This document shows positions 5,924-12,103 of a stretch of DNA of 12,103 nucleotides, piece by piece (positions within the stretch are counted from its first letter, which is position 1; each line of letters opens with the position of its first letter). Source of the stretch: Lachnospiraceae bacterium. GTDB taxonomy: Bacteria; Bacillota; Clostridia; Lachnospirales; Lachnospiraceae. The notes under the pieces were generated by a model. The model was not told where the DNA came from, searched no databases, and worked only from the letters and a program-made list of their open reading frames with translations. The stretch is from assembly GCA_014804495.1 (NCBI GenBank), contig JAAUZS010000141.1, positions 16,468-28,570 on the forward strand. The letters run 5' to 3'. The position numbers and the translations under genes were made by a program.

Positions 5924-8446
5924 TTACTTCTCTTCCTTCTTTTCATTTGCTTTATCTTTCTGCCCTGTTTTTACTTTTCCCGTTGTTTTTTCTTTCACAG
6001 CTGTTTTTCTTTTATCTGTTGTTTTCTCTTTCTCCGTTATCTTCTTCAGTCTTTCGGCCGCCTCTCTCGCTGCCTTTGCCTTTTCTTCCGCTTCCTGCAT
6101 TGCTCTTTTTGCAGTTTCTTCAGCTTCTTTGGCTTCCAGGGCGGTAATTCTTGCTGCTTCCATAGCCTGACGCTTTTCTTCTTCTTCTTTTGCCTTACGG
6201 ATAGCTTCAGCTTTTGCCCTGTCAATTGTAGCTTTTTCCTGTTTAGTATATGGCGTATATGCAAATATACTAATAGAAAGCGGCGCACTCACCATTTCAA
6301 TCGCATAAGGCTTCCCATCCCATTCTTTATCAATAGTCTGCTTTTCCTTTGCATTAACTGTTCCGCTGCCTCCGTAAGATACCGCATCTGTATTGAGAAT
6401 CTCTTTATATTTACCCTCATATGGTACGCCTACGGTAAAGTCCTGCTTAGTATTTGCAAAATTGGCAACTACAATCAAAGTATCTTCTTCCTTATCAGAC
6501 TTACGGATATAAGAAAGCATACATGCCTGCGGCGTTATGCAGTTAATCCACTCAAAGCCTTCCCATGAATCATCTTTCTTATATAGGGCGGGAAGAGATG
6601 TATATAACTTGTTCAGATCAGAAACCAGTTTATTCAGCTTCTTATGCTCCGACTGCTCTAACAACCCCCATTCTACAGCACGTTCCTCATTCCATTCATT
6701 ATATTCCCCGATATCCTGTCCCATGAAGTACAACTTTTTACCGGGATGCGTCATCAGATAAGCATAGGTCAGCCTCAGGTTCGCAAACTTATCCTTATTT
6801 TCACCCGGCATCTTTCCAAGCATGGTAGCCTTTCCATGGACAACTTCATCATGGGAAAATACAAGTACAAAATTCTCGCTATACGCATAAATCATACTGA
6901 ATGTCAGGTTATTATGACAGCCGGAACGGAAATACGGGTCATTTTTGATATAACTTAAGTAATCATTCATAAATCCCATATTCCATTTTAAGTCAAAACC
7001 GAGTCCGTCATCATTAAGCTCACCTGTCACCTTCGGCCATGCTGTCGATTCTTCCGCTATCATCAGCACACCGTCATTTCTCTTTTTCATAACGGAATTA
7101 AGGTGCTTTAAGAACTCTACCGCTTCAAGATTCTCATTGCCGCCATAGATATTAGCCACCCACTGTCCGTCACTCTTGCCGTAATCCAGATAAAGCATCG
7201 ATGCTACTGCGTCCATGCGGATACCGTCTGCATGATATTGCTCTATCCAGTACAAAGCATTGGCAATCAGATAATTTCTTACTTCCGGTCTTCCGTAATT
7301 ATAAATGAGAGTTCCCCAATGAGGATGGCTTCCCTGACGCGGATCCGCATGCTCATAAAGGCAGGTACCGTCAAAGTTAGAGAGTCCGTGTGTATCCCTT
7401 GGAAAATGAGCAGGCACCCAATCCAGAATGACACCGATATCCGCCTTATGCATTTCATTCATAAAATACATAAAATCTTCTGCCGTACCATACCGAGAGG
7501 TTGGCGCATAATAACCGATAACCTGATATCCCCATGAATTATCCAGCGGATGCTCCATCACAGGCATCAGCTCTATATGTGTATAATTCATTTTCTTAAC
7601 ATAATCGATAATCTTAGGCGCCAGTTCCCTGTAGTTCAGATACGGGCTTCCATCCTCCGGTTTGGCAAAAGAGCCAAGATACAGCTCATAAATGCTGATT
7701 GGAGCATTTACATCCTGAGCTGTTTTACGTTTTTTCATCCATTTTTCATCGTTCCAGTTGAAACCTTTAATTTCCCTGACAACAGATGCCGTTTCCGGAC
7801 GAAGCTGCTGACCGAATGCATATGGATCCGCTTTCAGATAGGTAAGACCTCCTTTTACCTTCAATTCAAATTTATAGCAGTCACCTTCTTTAACTCCCGG
7901 AATAAAAATTTCAAAAATACCGGAATCCCACAGTCTTCTCATCTGATGGACTCTGCCATCCCATCCGTTAAAATCACCAACCGCGCTGACGCGAATTGCA
8001 TTCGGCGCCCACACTGCAAAATAAACGCCTTTAACTCCGTCTATTTCCATCGGATGCGCACCAAGCTTTTCATAAATTGTATAATGTATTCCTGCATTAA
8101 ACTTGTCAGTATCACTTTTGGTGATCTGCGGCTTATAATTATATGCATCCTTGATTTTTTTCAATGTACCGTCTTCGTATTCCACAATATAATCATATGA
8201 AAAAATAGTCTTTCCCGGAATCAGCGCTGCATAAAAGCCCTCTTCATCGACGAGATCCATCTGATAACTCTTGTCGCCCGAATCCGGCTGAATACGGACA
8301 CTTTTAGCCCCCGGCATAAAGGTCTGAATCAAAACATTATTCCCGCTCACATGAGCCCCTAATATTTGATGCGGATTGTCCGATTCGGAATAAATAACTC
8401 CCTCAATCTCCGCCCAGTTCATCAATTTATAGAGTTTCTTATTCAT
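5924..8446 (-). CDS. glgB: 1,4-alpha-glucan (glycogen) branching enzyme with charged C-terminal tail
   Basis: GlgB cuts alpha-1,4 glucan chains and rejoins them as alpha-1,6 branches during glycogen synthesis. The 840-residue protein has an N-terminal module (about 20-110, with NPHQILGAH), a CBM48 domain (about 135-225, YFAVWAPNA and GDFNGWDG), and a GH13 barrel from about 250. The barrel contains GIRMDAV with nucleophile Asp412, IAEES with acid/base Glu465, and FSHDEVVHGK with Asp533. A C-terminal beta domain ends near 732 (SISIFAYTP). Most GlgB proteins stop about here, at 630-740 residues. This one adds about 105 residues: a probable Ala/Glu/Lys coiled coil (735-803), then a basic Lys/Thr tail. 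AAGGGAG lies about 9 bases before the ATG at 8446. No other glg gene is in the window; mscS follows immediately. Confidence 0.96.
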   Translation of the reverse strand: MNKKLYKLMNWAEIEGVIYSESDNPHQILGAHVSGNNVLIQTFMPGAKSVRIQPDSGDKSYQMDLVDEEGFYAALIPGKTIFSYDYIVEYEDGTLKKIKDAYNYKPQITKSDTDKFNAGIHYTIYEKLGAHPMEIDGVKGVYFAVWAPNAIRVSAVGDFNGWDGRVHQMRRLWDSGIFEIFIPGVKEGDCYKFELKVKGGLTYLKADPYAFGQQLRPETASVVREIKGFNWNDEKWMKKRKTAQDVNAPISIYELYLGSFAKPEDGSPYLNYRELAPKIIDYVKKMNYTHIELMPVMEHPLDNSWGYQVIGYYAPTSRYGTAEDFMYFMNEMHKADIGVILDWVPAHFPRDTHGLSNFDGTCLYEHADPRQGSHPHWGTLIYNYGRPEVRNYLIANALYWIEQYHADGIRMDAVASMLYLDYGKSDGQWVANIYGGNENLEAVEFLKHLNSVMKKRNDGVLMIAEESTAWPKVTGELNDDGLGFDLKWNMGFMNDYLSYIKNDPYFRSGCHNNLTFSMIYAYSENFVLVFSHDEVVHGKATMLGKMPGENKDKFANLRLTYAYLMTHPGKKLYFMGQDIGEYNEWNEERAVEWGLLEQSEHKKLNKLVSDLNKLYTSLPALYKKDDSWEGFEWINCITPQACMLSYIRKSDKEEDTLIVVANFANTKQDFTVGVPYEGKYKEILNTDAVSYGGSGTVNAKEKQTIDKEWDGKPYAIEMVSAPLSISIFAYTPYTKQEKATIDRAKAEAIRKAKEEEEKRQAMEAARITALEAKEAEETAKRAMQEAEEKAKAAREAAERLKKITEKEKTTDKRKTAVKEKTTGKVKTGQKDKANEKKEEK
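5966..6028 (-). repeat. 36-bp tandem repeat coding for EKTTxKxKT in the GlgB tail
   Basis: Residues 807-815 (EKTTDKRKT) and 819-827 (EKTTGKVKT) of GlgB are a 12-residue-period repeat, matched by two imperfect copies of a 36-bp unit in the DNA. This suggests that the end of the tail grew by tandem duplication and may vary in copy number between strains. Confidence 0.6.
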
Positions 8447-8475
8447 ATCCGTCTGCTCCCTTCTATCGCTACATT

Positions 8476-8506
8476 ATTATAGGTGATTGCAAAACTACTA
8501 TTTCAA
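8476..8506 (-). promoter_or_regulatory. Possible promoter of glgB-mscS
   Basis: In the 94-bp gap before glgB the minus strand has a consensus -10 TATAAT at 8476-8481 and a -35-like TTGAAA at 8501-8506. The 19-bp spacer is longer than ideal. The start would fall near 8469, about 23 bases before the glgB ATG. The -35 overlaps a short palindrome, CAAAC-C-GTTTG, at 8504-8514. No convincing terminator for the upstream DUF1015 gene was seen in this gap, so read-through is also possible. Confidence 0.45.
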
Positions 8507-8540
8507 ACCGTTTGTTGTACAAAATAAGGTGCGGTTCTGC

Positions 8541-9782
8541 TTAGTCTTCAAGCGAATGTATGAATATTCCGCTGCGAAGCTTCGGTTCAAACCATGTTGA
8601 TTTAGGCGGCATCAGCTTTCCGGCATCTGAAACCGCAAACAATTCATGAATGTCGGTGGGATACATGGCAAACGCTGCCTTGCAGTCTGTTTTAACTCTT
8701 CTTTCAAGTTCGCCAAGCCCCCTGATTCCTCCGACGAAATCTATTCTTCCATCAACCTTTGGGTCAAGAATACCAAGTACGGGCTGTAATAAATATTTCT
8801 GCAAAACAGCTACGTCCAAGTCATCCACAGGGTCTCCTGTCATCATATCCTCTTTTATGGAAAGTCTGTACCATGTATCTTTAAGATACATTCCGATTTC
8901 ACCCTTTTTTGCAGGTCTGTACGGTTCTTTTCCCATTTCTTTAGTATCAAAAATTTCATTTGTCTTTTCCAAAAATTCTTCTTCCGTATATCCGTTTAAA
9001 GATTTGACAACTCTGTTATAGTCCATGATAAGCAGCTGCTCATCCGGAAACAGAACCGACAGAAAATAATTAAATTCCTCGCTGCCGGTATAATCAGGAT
9101 TCTGCTCCCTGCGCATATTAGAAACCCTGACGGCAGAAGCGCATCTGTGGTGTCCGTCTGCAATATAGACTGATTCCACCTGTGCAAAGCCTTCTTTAAT
9201 CGCACGTACCGAATCTGAATCATCAATCAGCCATACTCTGTGAATGATTCCGTCATCTGCCGTAAAATCATATAAAGGCTGCGTTTTCTTCGCTTTTTCT
9301 ATCTGTTCATTAATATTCTCTCTTTGTCTGTAGGCAAGAAAAATCGGTCCTGTCTGGGCATTACAGATATCCACATGCCGGATTCTGTCAGCCTCCTTCT
9401 CCGCACGCGTATTCTCATGTTTCTTAATAACCTGATTCTCATAATCGTCTACGGACGCGCAGGCTACAATTCCTGTCTGCGGTCTGCCATTCATCACAAG
9501 TTCATATACATAATAAGCCGGAGCCTCTTCCTTTATAAACTCCCCTTTAAATATCATATCATTAAGTATATCACGGGCTTTTTCATAAACTTCCGGTGCA
9601 TACATATCATAGCCTTCCGGAAACTGTGTCTCTGCCCTGTCTATCCTCAGAAAAGAATATGAATCTCCCGTCACTTTCCTTCTTGCTTCCTCCCTGCTGT
9701 ATACATCATATGGCAGTGCAGCAATTTTTTCTACCAAATCAGCCCTTGGTCTAAGCGCTTTAAATGGAATTATATCAGCCAT
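8541..9782 (-). CDS. DUF1015 family protein (COG4198), possible ParB/SerK-like kinase
   Basis: This 413-residue protein matches the DUF1015 family end to end. It has the N-terminal DIIPFKALRPR and LPYDVYSREEAR blocks, a conserved polar stretch KHENTRAEKEADRIRHVD at 121-138, the motif YIADGHHRCASA at 206-217, and the closing MPPKSTWFEPKLRSGIF at 391-407. There is no signal peptide or membrane helix, so it is cytoplasmic. No function is established for the family as far as I know. ADGHHR resembles the DGxHR motif of the ParB/sulfiredoxin fold used by the free-serine kinases SerK and SbnI, and this gene lies near serA and serC, so a serine/phosphoserine role is an inference worth testing. The ATG at 9782 has GGAG 9 bases upstream. 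Its promoter region is shared with a divergent small gene. Confidence 0.88.
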   Translation of the reverse strand: MADIIPFKALRPRADLVEKIAALPYDVYSREEARRKVTGDSYSFLRIDRAETQFPEGYDMYAPEVYEKARDILNDMIFKGEFIKEEAPAYYVYELVMNGRPQTGIVACASVDDYENQVIKKHENTRAEKEADRIRHVDICNAQTGPIFLAYRQRENINEQIEKAKKTQPLYDFTADDGIIHRVWLIDDSDSVRAIKEGFAQVESVYIADGHHRCASAVRVSNMRREQNPDYTGSEEFNYFLSVLFPDEQLLIMDYNRVVKSLNGYTEEEFLEKTNEIFDTKEMGKEPYRPAKKGEIGMYLKDTWYRLSIKEDMMTGDPVDDLDVAVLQKYLLQPVLGILDPKVDGRIDFVGGIRGLGELERRVKTDCKAAFAMYPTDIHELFAVSDAGKLMPPKSTWFEPKLRSGIFIHSLED

Positions 9783-9833
9783 TCTTTTTTCTCCAATTTT
9801 TCCTTATTTTGTAATTTACTAAATCTATCTCAT

Positions 9834-9862
9834 ATTTTATCAAAAATGCTTGTACAGCACAA
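9834..9862 (-). promoter_or_regulatory. Possible promoter of the DUF1015 gene
   Basis: On the minus strand TAAAAT (9834-9839) is preceded, across a 17-bp spacer, by TTGTGC (9857-9862). The -10 is good and the -35 matches only in its TTG. The -35 lies inside the perfect palindrome at 9845-9867, so a protein bound there would block polymerase. Confidence 0.4.
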
Positions 9863-9867
9863 GCATT
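9845..9867. promoter_or_regulatory. Perfect 9-bp palindrome between divergent genes, likely operator
   Basis: AATGCTTGT, a 5-base centre ACAGC, and ACAAGCATT form a 23-bp perfect inverted repeat in the 128-bp gap between the DUF1015 gene (minus) and the 84-residue gene (plus). No T-tract follows on the plus strand. On the minus strand there is a short TTTTT after the stem, but a terminator there would lie upstream of DUF1015 and downstream of nothing on that strand. The overlap with both predicted -35 elements favours a dimeric regulator site. Confidence 0.6.
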
Positions 9868-9879
9868 CAATGTTAAAAT
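9850..9879 (+). promoter_or_regulatory. Possible promoter of the 84-residue gene
   Basis: TTGTAC (9850-9855) and TAAAAT (9874-9879) are separated by 18 bp. The start would be near 9886, giving a leader of about 25 bases before the ATG at 9911. The -35 lies in the left arm of the shared palindrome. Confidence 0.45.
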
Positions 9880-9910
9880 AACACTGTTTGAAGAGAAAGG
9901 AAGTGATAGG

Positions 9911-10165
9911 ATGACTCCGGAACATGCAGAAATTCTTAGTAAAATCAATGCTTACGCAGAAAAAACTCTGGCAGATATCGACCCACAGAAAACGCCGATT
10001 TCCTACCAGCTTGAAAAATTAAAACCTGTTATGGAGGAAATTGCCAAGGAAAAAGGAATGTCAGTAGAAGATGTATTTATTCTTTATATGGACCTTGCAA
10101 GTGAAGTTGCCATGAAGGCGGAAACGCAGTTTCAATCGGAATTGCGCGACAGCGGATTAGTGTAA
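9911..10165 (+). CDS. Small hypothetical protein, 84 residues
   Basis: I do not recognise this family. The gene is supported by a strong ribosome binding site (AAAGGAAG about 7 bases before the ATG), a plausible promoter and a terminator-like hairpin just after the stop. The product is soluble, acidic and almost wholly helical in appearance. Residues 1-25 (EHAEILSKINAYAEKTLADI) and 31-46 could form amphipathic helices, followed by KGMSVEDVFILYMDLAS at about 48-64. There are no cysteines, no signal peptide and no membrane segment. It is the only plus-strand gene between serA and the DUF1015 gene: divergent from DUF1015 and convergent with serA. It might be a small regulator or partner protein, but nothing in the sequence proves that. 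Confidence 0.75.
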   Translation: MTPEHAEILSKINAYAEKTLADIDPQKTPISYQLEKLKPVMEEIAKEKGMSVEDVFILYMDLASEVAMKAETQFQSELRDSGLV

Positions 10166-10171
10166 AACGAG

Positions 10172-10213
10172 AAAAAAGGCGGCGCCAAAAAAGAAAACCT
10201 ATAGCGCTGCCTT
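10172..10213 (-). terminator. Intrinsic terminator of serCA, probably bidirectional
   Basis: AAGGCGGCGC (10176-10185) and GCGCTGCCTT (10204-10213) form a 10-bp stem around an 18-base loop. Read on the minus strand, after serA, the stem is followed by a run of six T (10172-10177), a good terminator signature, although one central pair becomes C/A on that strand. Read on the plus strand, after the 84-residue gene, the same position is a tolerated G-U pair and the tail is the weaker TTAATTTAT. Both convergent genes could end here. Confidence 0.7.
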
Positions 10214-10258
10214 AATTTATGATACCGAATATGTCACCCTGCCGGAGGATATGATTTC

Positions 10259-11422
10259 CTATTTGATAACTCTTACACGGAAAACGCCCTCTATAGATTC
10301 TAACTTATTAATAATGTCGCCAGATGCCGGTGCTTCAATATCGAGCATGGTATATGCTACTTCCCCTTTGGATTTATTCATCATATCGGAAATATTAATG
10401 CCGTTATCACCGAAACATGCCGTAAATTTAGTAATCATATTGGCAATGTTTTTATGGAAAATGGCAATACGCCCTGCCTGTGTGCAGACTCCCATATCAC
10501 ATTTAGGATAGTTGACGCTGTTGATGATATTACCGTTTTCCAGATAGTCCATCAGCTCTTTTACCGCCATCTTAGCACAGTTATCCTCAGATTCCTCCGT
10601 AGATGCACCAAGATGAGGAATGACAATACAGCCTTCTTGACCTGCTGTTGTAGCATTAGGGAAATCCGTAACGTATTTACGAATTTTATTTGCCTTGATG
10701 CCATCCAAGACAGCTTTTTCATCCACAAGAAGGTCTCTTGCAAAGTTCAGTAAAATCACGCCATCTTTCATCTTATCTATGGCATCCTTATTTATCATAC
10801 CTTTGGTTGCATCCATGAGCGGAACGTGAATAGTGATAATATCGCAGCTCTCATAGATTTCATCTACATTCAGTACATGCTTGACATCGCGGCTTAAGTT
10901 CCATGCGGCGTCTACCGAAACATACGGATCATATCCATATACTTCCATACCCAGATGCTTAGCTACATTGGCAACTTTGACACCGATAGCGCCAAGTCCG
11001 ATAATTCCGAGTTTTTTATCATAAACTTCCGTTCCCGCGAAGTTTTTCTTTGCTTTTTCCGCTGTTTTGGCAATATTTTCATCGCTCTGGTTTTCCAGAA
11101 CCCATTCAATGCCGCCTACAACATCTCTTGACGCCAGAAGCATTCCGGCAATAACCAGTTCCTTTACACCGTTTGCATTAGCGCCGGGAGTATTGAATAC
11201 AACAATTCCCTTCTCTGCACATTTGTCAATAGGGATATTATTAACGCCCGCACCCGCTCTTGCGACAGCAAGGAGATTTTCGGGCATTTCCATTTCATGC
11301 ATGGAAGCGCTTCTGACTAATATCCCTTCAGCTTCCTCTATGTTCTCAGTCTTCGTGTACTGCGCACTGAATTTTTCGGTTCCTACCGTTGATATGGGAT
11401 TTAAACAATAATATTTAAACAT
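10259..11422 (-). CDS. serA: D-3-phosphoglycerate dehydrogenase, short ACT-domain type
   Basis: SerA oxidises 3-phosphoglycerate to 3-phosphohydroxypyruvate with NAD, the first step of serine synthesis. With the ATG at 11422 the protein has 387 residues. The N-terminus MFKYYCLNPIS fits the family; an ATG at 11434 adds only MDTI. The substrate/NAD domains include VARAGAGVNNI (about 53-63), the Rossmann motif GLGAIG (142-147), NFARD with catalytic Arg229, and PHLGAST with catalytic His270. The usual DVFPxEP block is replaced by TDFPNAT, so the canonical catalytic Glu is absent. A C-terminal ACT domain (about 316-387) suggests amino-acid feedback control. The gene follows serC after a 22-bp gap holding its ribosome binding site, so the two are an operon. 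A terminator lies downstream. Confidence 0.95.
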   Translation of the reverse strand: MFKYYCLNPISTVGTEKFSAQYTKTENIEEAEGILVRSASMHEMEMPENLLAVARAGAGVNNIPIDKCAEKGIVVFNTPGANANGVKELVIAGMLLASRDVVGGIEWVLENQSDENIAKTAEKAKKNFAGTEVYDKKLGIIGLGAIGVKVANVAKHLGMEVYGYDPYVSVDAAWNLSRDVKHVLNVDEIYESCDIITIHVPLMDATKGMINKDAIDKMKDGVILLNFARDLLVDEKAVLDGIKANKIRKYVTDFPNATTAGQEGCIVIPHLGASTEESEDNCAKMAVKELMDYLENGNIINSVNYPKCDMGVCTQAGRIAIFHKNIANMITKFTACFGDNGINISDMMNKSKGEVAYTMLDIEAPASGDIINKLESIEGVFRVRVIK

Positions 11423-11435
11423 AATAGTATCCATG

Positions 11436-11440
11436 CTCCT
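11436..11440 (-). promoter_or_regulatory. Ribosome binding site of serA with ambiguous spacing
   Basis: AGGAG on the minus strand lies 1 base before the ATG at 11434 and 13 bases before the ATG at 11422. The first is too close for normal use and the second is long but workable. Together with the family-typical N-terminus this favours 11422. Confidence 0.6.
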
Positions 11441-11444
11441 TTAT

Positions 11445-12103
11445 TTATTTACTATTCTTCTCAAATTCTTTCATGAATTCAACAAGTTTCTCCACGCCCT
11501 CAATCGGCATTGCATTATAGATGCTCGCACGCATACCGCCTACGCTTCTGTGTCCTTTTAGATTGACGAATCCGGCAGCAGTTGCTTCCTTAATGAACTT
11601 CGCATCCATTTCCTCATCGCCTGTAACAAAAGGTACATTCATAAGTGAGCGGTCTTCTTTTCTGACAGTTCCCTTGAAAAGGCTGCTCTCATCCAAAAAG
11701 TTATATAACACCGCCGCTTTTTTCTCGTTTAATTCTTTCATAGCGCTTAATCCGCCATTCTTTAACAGCCACTTAAACACCTTGCCGCAGATATATATTC
11801 CGTAGCTCGGAGGCGTATTATATAACGAATCGTTGTCCGCGTGAATCTTATATTTCATCATGGTAGGAGTACAAGGCAGAACATCGTCTGTCAAAAGGTC
11901 TTCCCTGATGATGACAACCTGTGTGCCTGCAGGACCAACATTCTTCTGCACTCCCGCATAAACCATGCCATATTTGGTCACATCCATCGGCTCTGATAAG
12001 AAACAGGATGAAACATCAGAGACCAGAATCTTGCCTTTGGTATCAGGCAGCGTGTGAAATTTCGTGCCGTAAATCGTATTATTCTCACAGATATAAACAT
12101 AAT
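11445..12103 (-). CDS. serC: Phosphoserine aminotransferase, partial (N-terminus beyond window)
   Basis: SerC is the PLP-dependent enzyme that converts 3-phosphohydroxypyruvate and glutamate to phosphoserine, using the product of SerA. About 219 codons are visible; with a usual length near 360 residues, roughly the first 140 lie past the right edge. The reading frame stays open to the edge and begins with YVYICENNTIYGTKF, a phosphate/substrate-binding signature of the family. DVSSCFLSEPMDV and YAGVQKNVGPAG follow, with the PLP-binding Lys encoded at 11943-11945. The C-terminus has the typical GHRSVGGMRASIYNAMP block. An internal Met at 11987 is not the start, since conserved sequence continues upstream. 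The stop TAA is 22 bp before serA. Promoter and any upstream control are outside the window. Confidence 0.96.
   Translation of the reverse strand, partial: YVYICENNTIYGTKFHTLPDTKGKILVSDVSSCFLSEPMDVTKYGMVYAGVQKNVGPAGTQVVIIREDLLTDDVLPCTPTMMKYKIHADNDSLYNTPPSYGIYICGKVFKWLLKNGGLSAMKELNEKKAAVLYNFLDESSLFKGTVRKEDRSLMNVPFVTGDEEMDAKFIKEATAAGFVNLKGHRSVGGMRASIYNAMPIEGVEKLVEFMKEFEKNSK

Noticed and set aside
5566..6568. Long plus-strand open frames rich in Phe/Leu/Ser opposite the start of mscS and the end of glgB
   Set aside because: They are antisense shadows of the Lys/Glu-rich GlgB tail and mscS; no ribosome binding site or independent protein pattern, and both minus-strand genes are clearly real.
7550..8200. 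216-codon plus-strand open frame opposite glgB
   Set aside because: Antisense to the conserved CBM48 and barrel region of GlgB; no recognisable protein features.
9845..9867. Palindrome as an intrinsic terminator
   Set aside because: It sits between two divergent gene starts with no gene ending there, so an operator is more likely.
11445..11987. A separate 180-residue aminotransferase fragment starting at the Met at 11987
   Set aside because: Conserved SerC sequence continues in frame upstream to the window edge, so this is one larger gene cut by the window, not a short or broken gene.
1..12103. Mobile element, CRISPR array, phage or defence system
   Set aside because: No transposase, integrase, regularly spaced repeats, toxin-antitoxin pair or defence-gene motifs were found on either strand; the genes are core metabolism and transport.

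Overview
The window looks like chromosomal DNA of a low-GC, strictly anaerobic Firmicute, most likely a clostridial gut bacterium of the Lachnospiraceae type. The basis is AT-rich intergenic DNA, Gram-positive-style Shine-Dalgarno sites, an oxygen-sensitive class III ribonucleotide reductase, a tRNA without an encoded CCA end, and a serC-serA pair near a DUF1015 gene. The genus cannot be fixed from sequence alone. I see no insertion sequence, phage gene, CRISPR array or rRNA.

Layout from left to right. (1) 2-1574, plus strand: ATPase and permease of an SsuBC/TauBC-type ABC importer, overlapping by 38 bp; any binding-protein gene would lie outside the window. (2) 1556-4419, minus strand: a class III ribonucleotide reductase operon, nrdD then nrdG, read from a clear promoter whose -10 and start region carry a cluster of NrdR-box-like sites. 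Its 3' end overlaps the convergent permease gene by 19 bp. (3) 4460-4960, minus strand: a tRNA-Thr(CGT) with a strong promoter, followed after 24 bp by an unrecognised 120-residue protein gene. (4) 4992-5039: a hairpin and a 21-bp-period pair of TTCAC-N3-GTGAA palindromes. (5) 5055-8446, minus strand: glgB, encoding a glycogen branching enzyme with an unusual charged C-terminal tail of about 105 residues, then an mscS channel gene starting 5 bp after the glgB stop. (6) 8541-9782, minus strand: a DUF1015 protein. (7) 9911-10165, plus strand: an 84-residue unknown protein, divergent from DUF1015, with both predicted -35 elements inside one perfect palindrome. (8) 10259-12103, minus strand: serA and the 3' part of serC, two successive enzymes of serine synthesis, ending at an intrinsic terminator shared with the convergent small gene.

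How the genes fit together. SerC and SerA act on the same intermediate, 3-phosphohydroxypyruvate. The DUF1015 protein beside them carries an ADGHHR motif resembling the ParB/SerK-type kinase motif, so a serine or phosphoserine role is a testable idea. NrdD and NrdG form an enzyme/activase pair for anaerobic dNTP synthesis. GlgB and MscS are translationally close, which may link glycogen branching to osmotic control, but this is inference. Most of the window is ordinary core metabolism. The least explained parts are the DUF1015/small-gene divergent promoter, the GlgB tail, the Cys-rich reading frame after the nrdD stop codons, and the repeats at 4992-5039.
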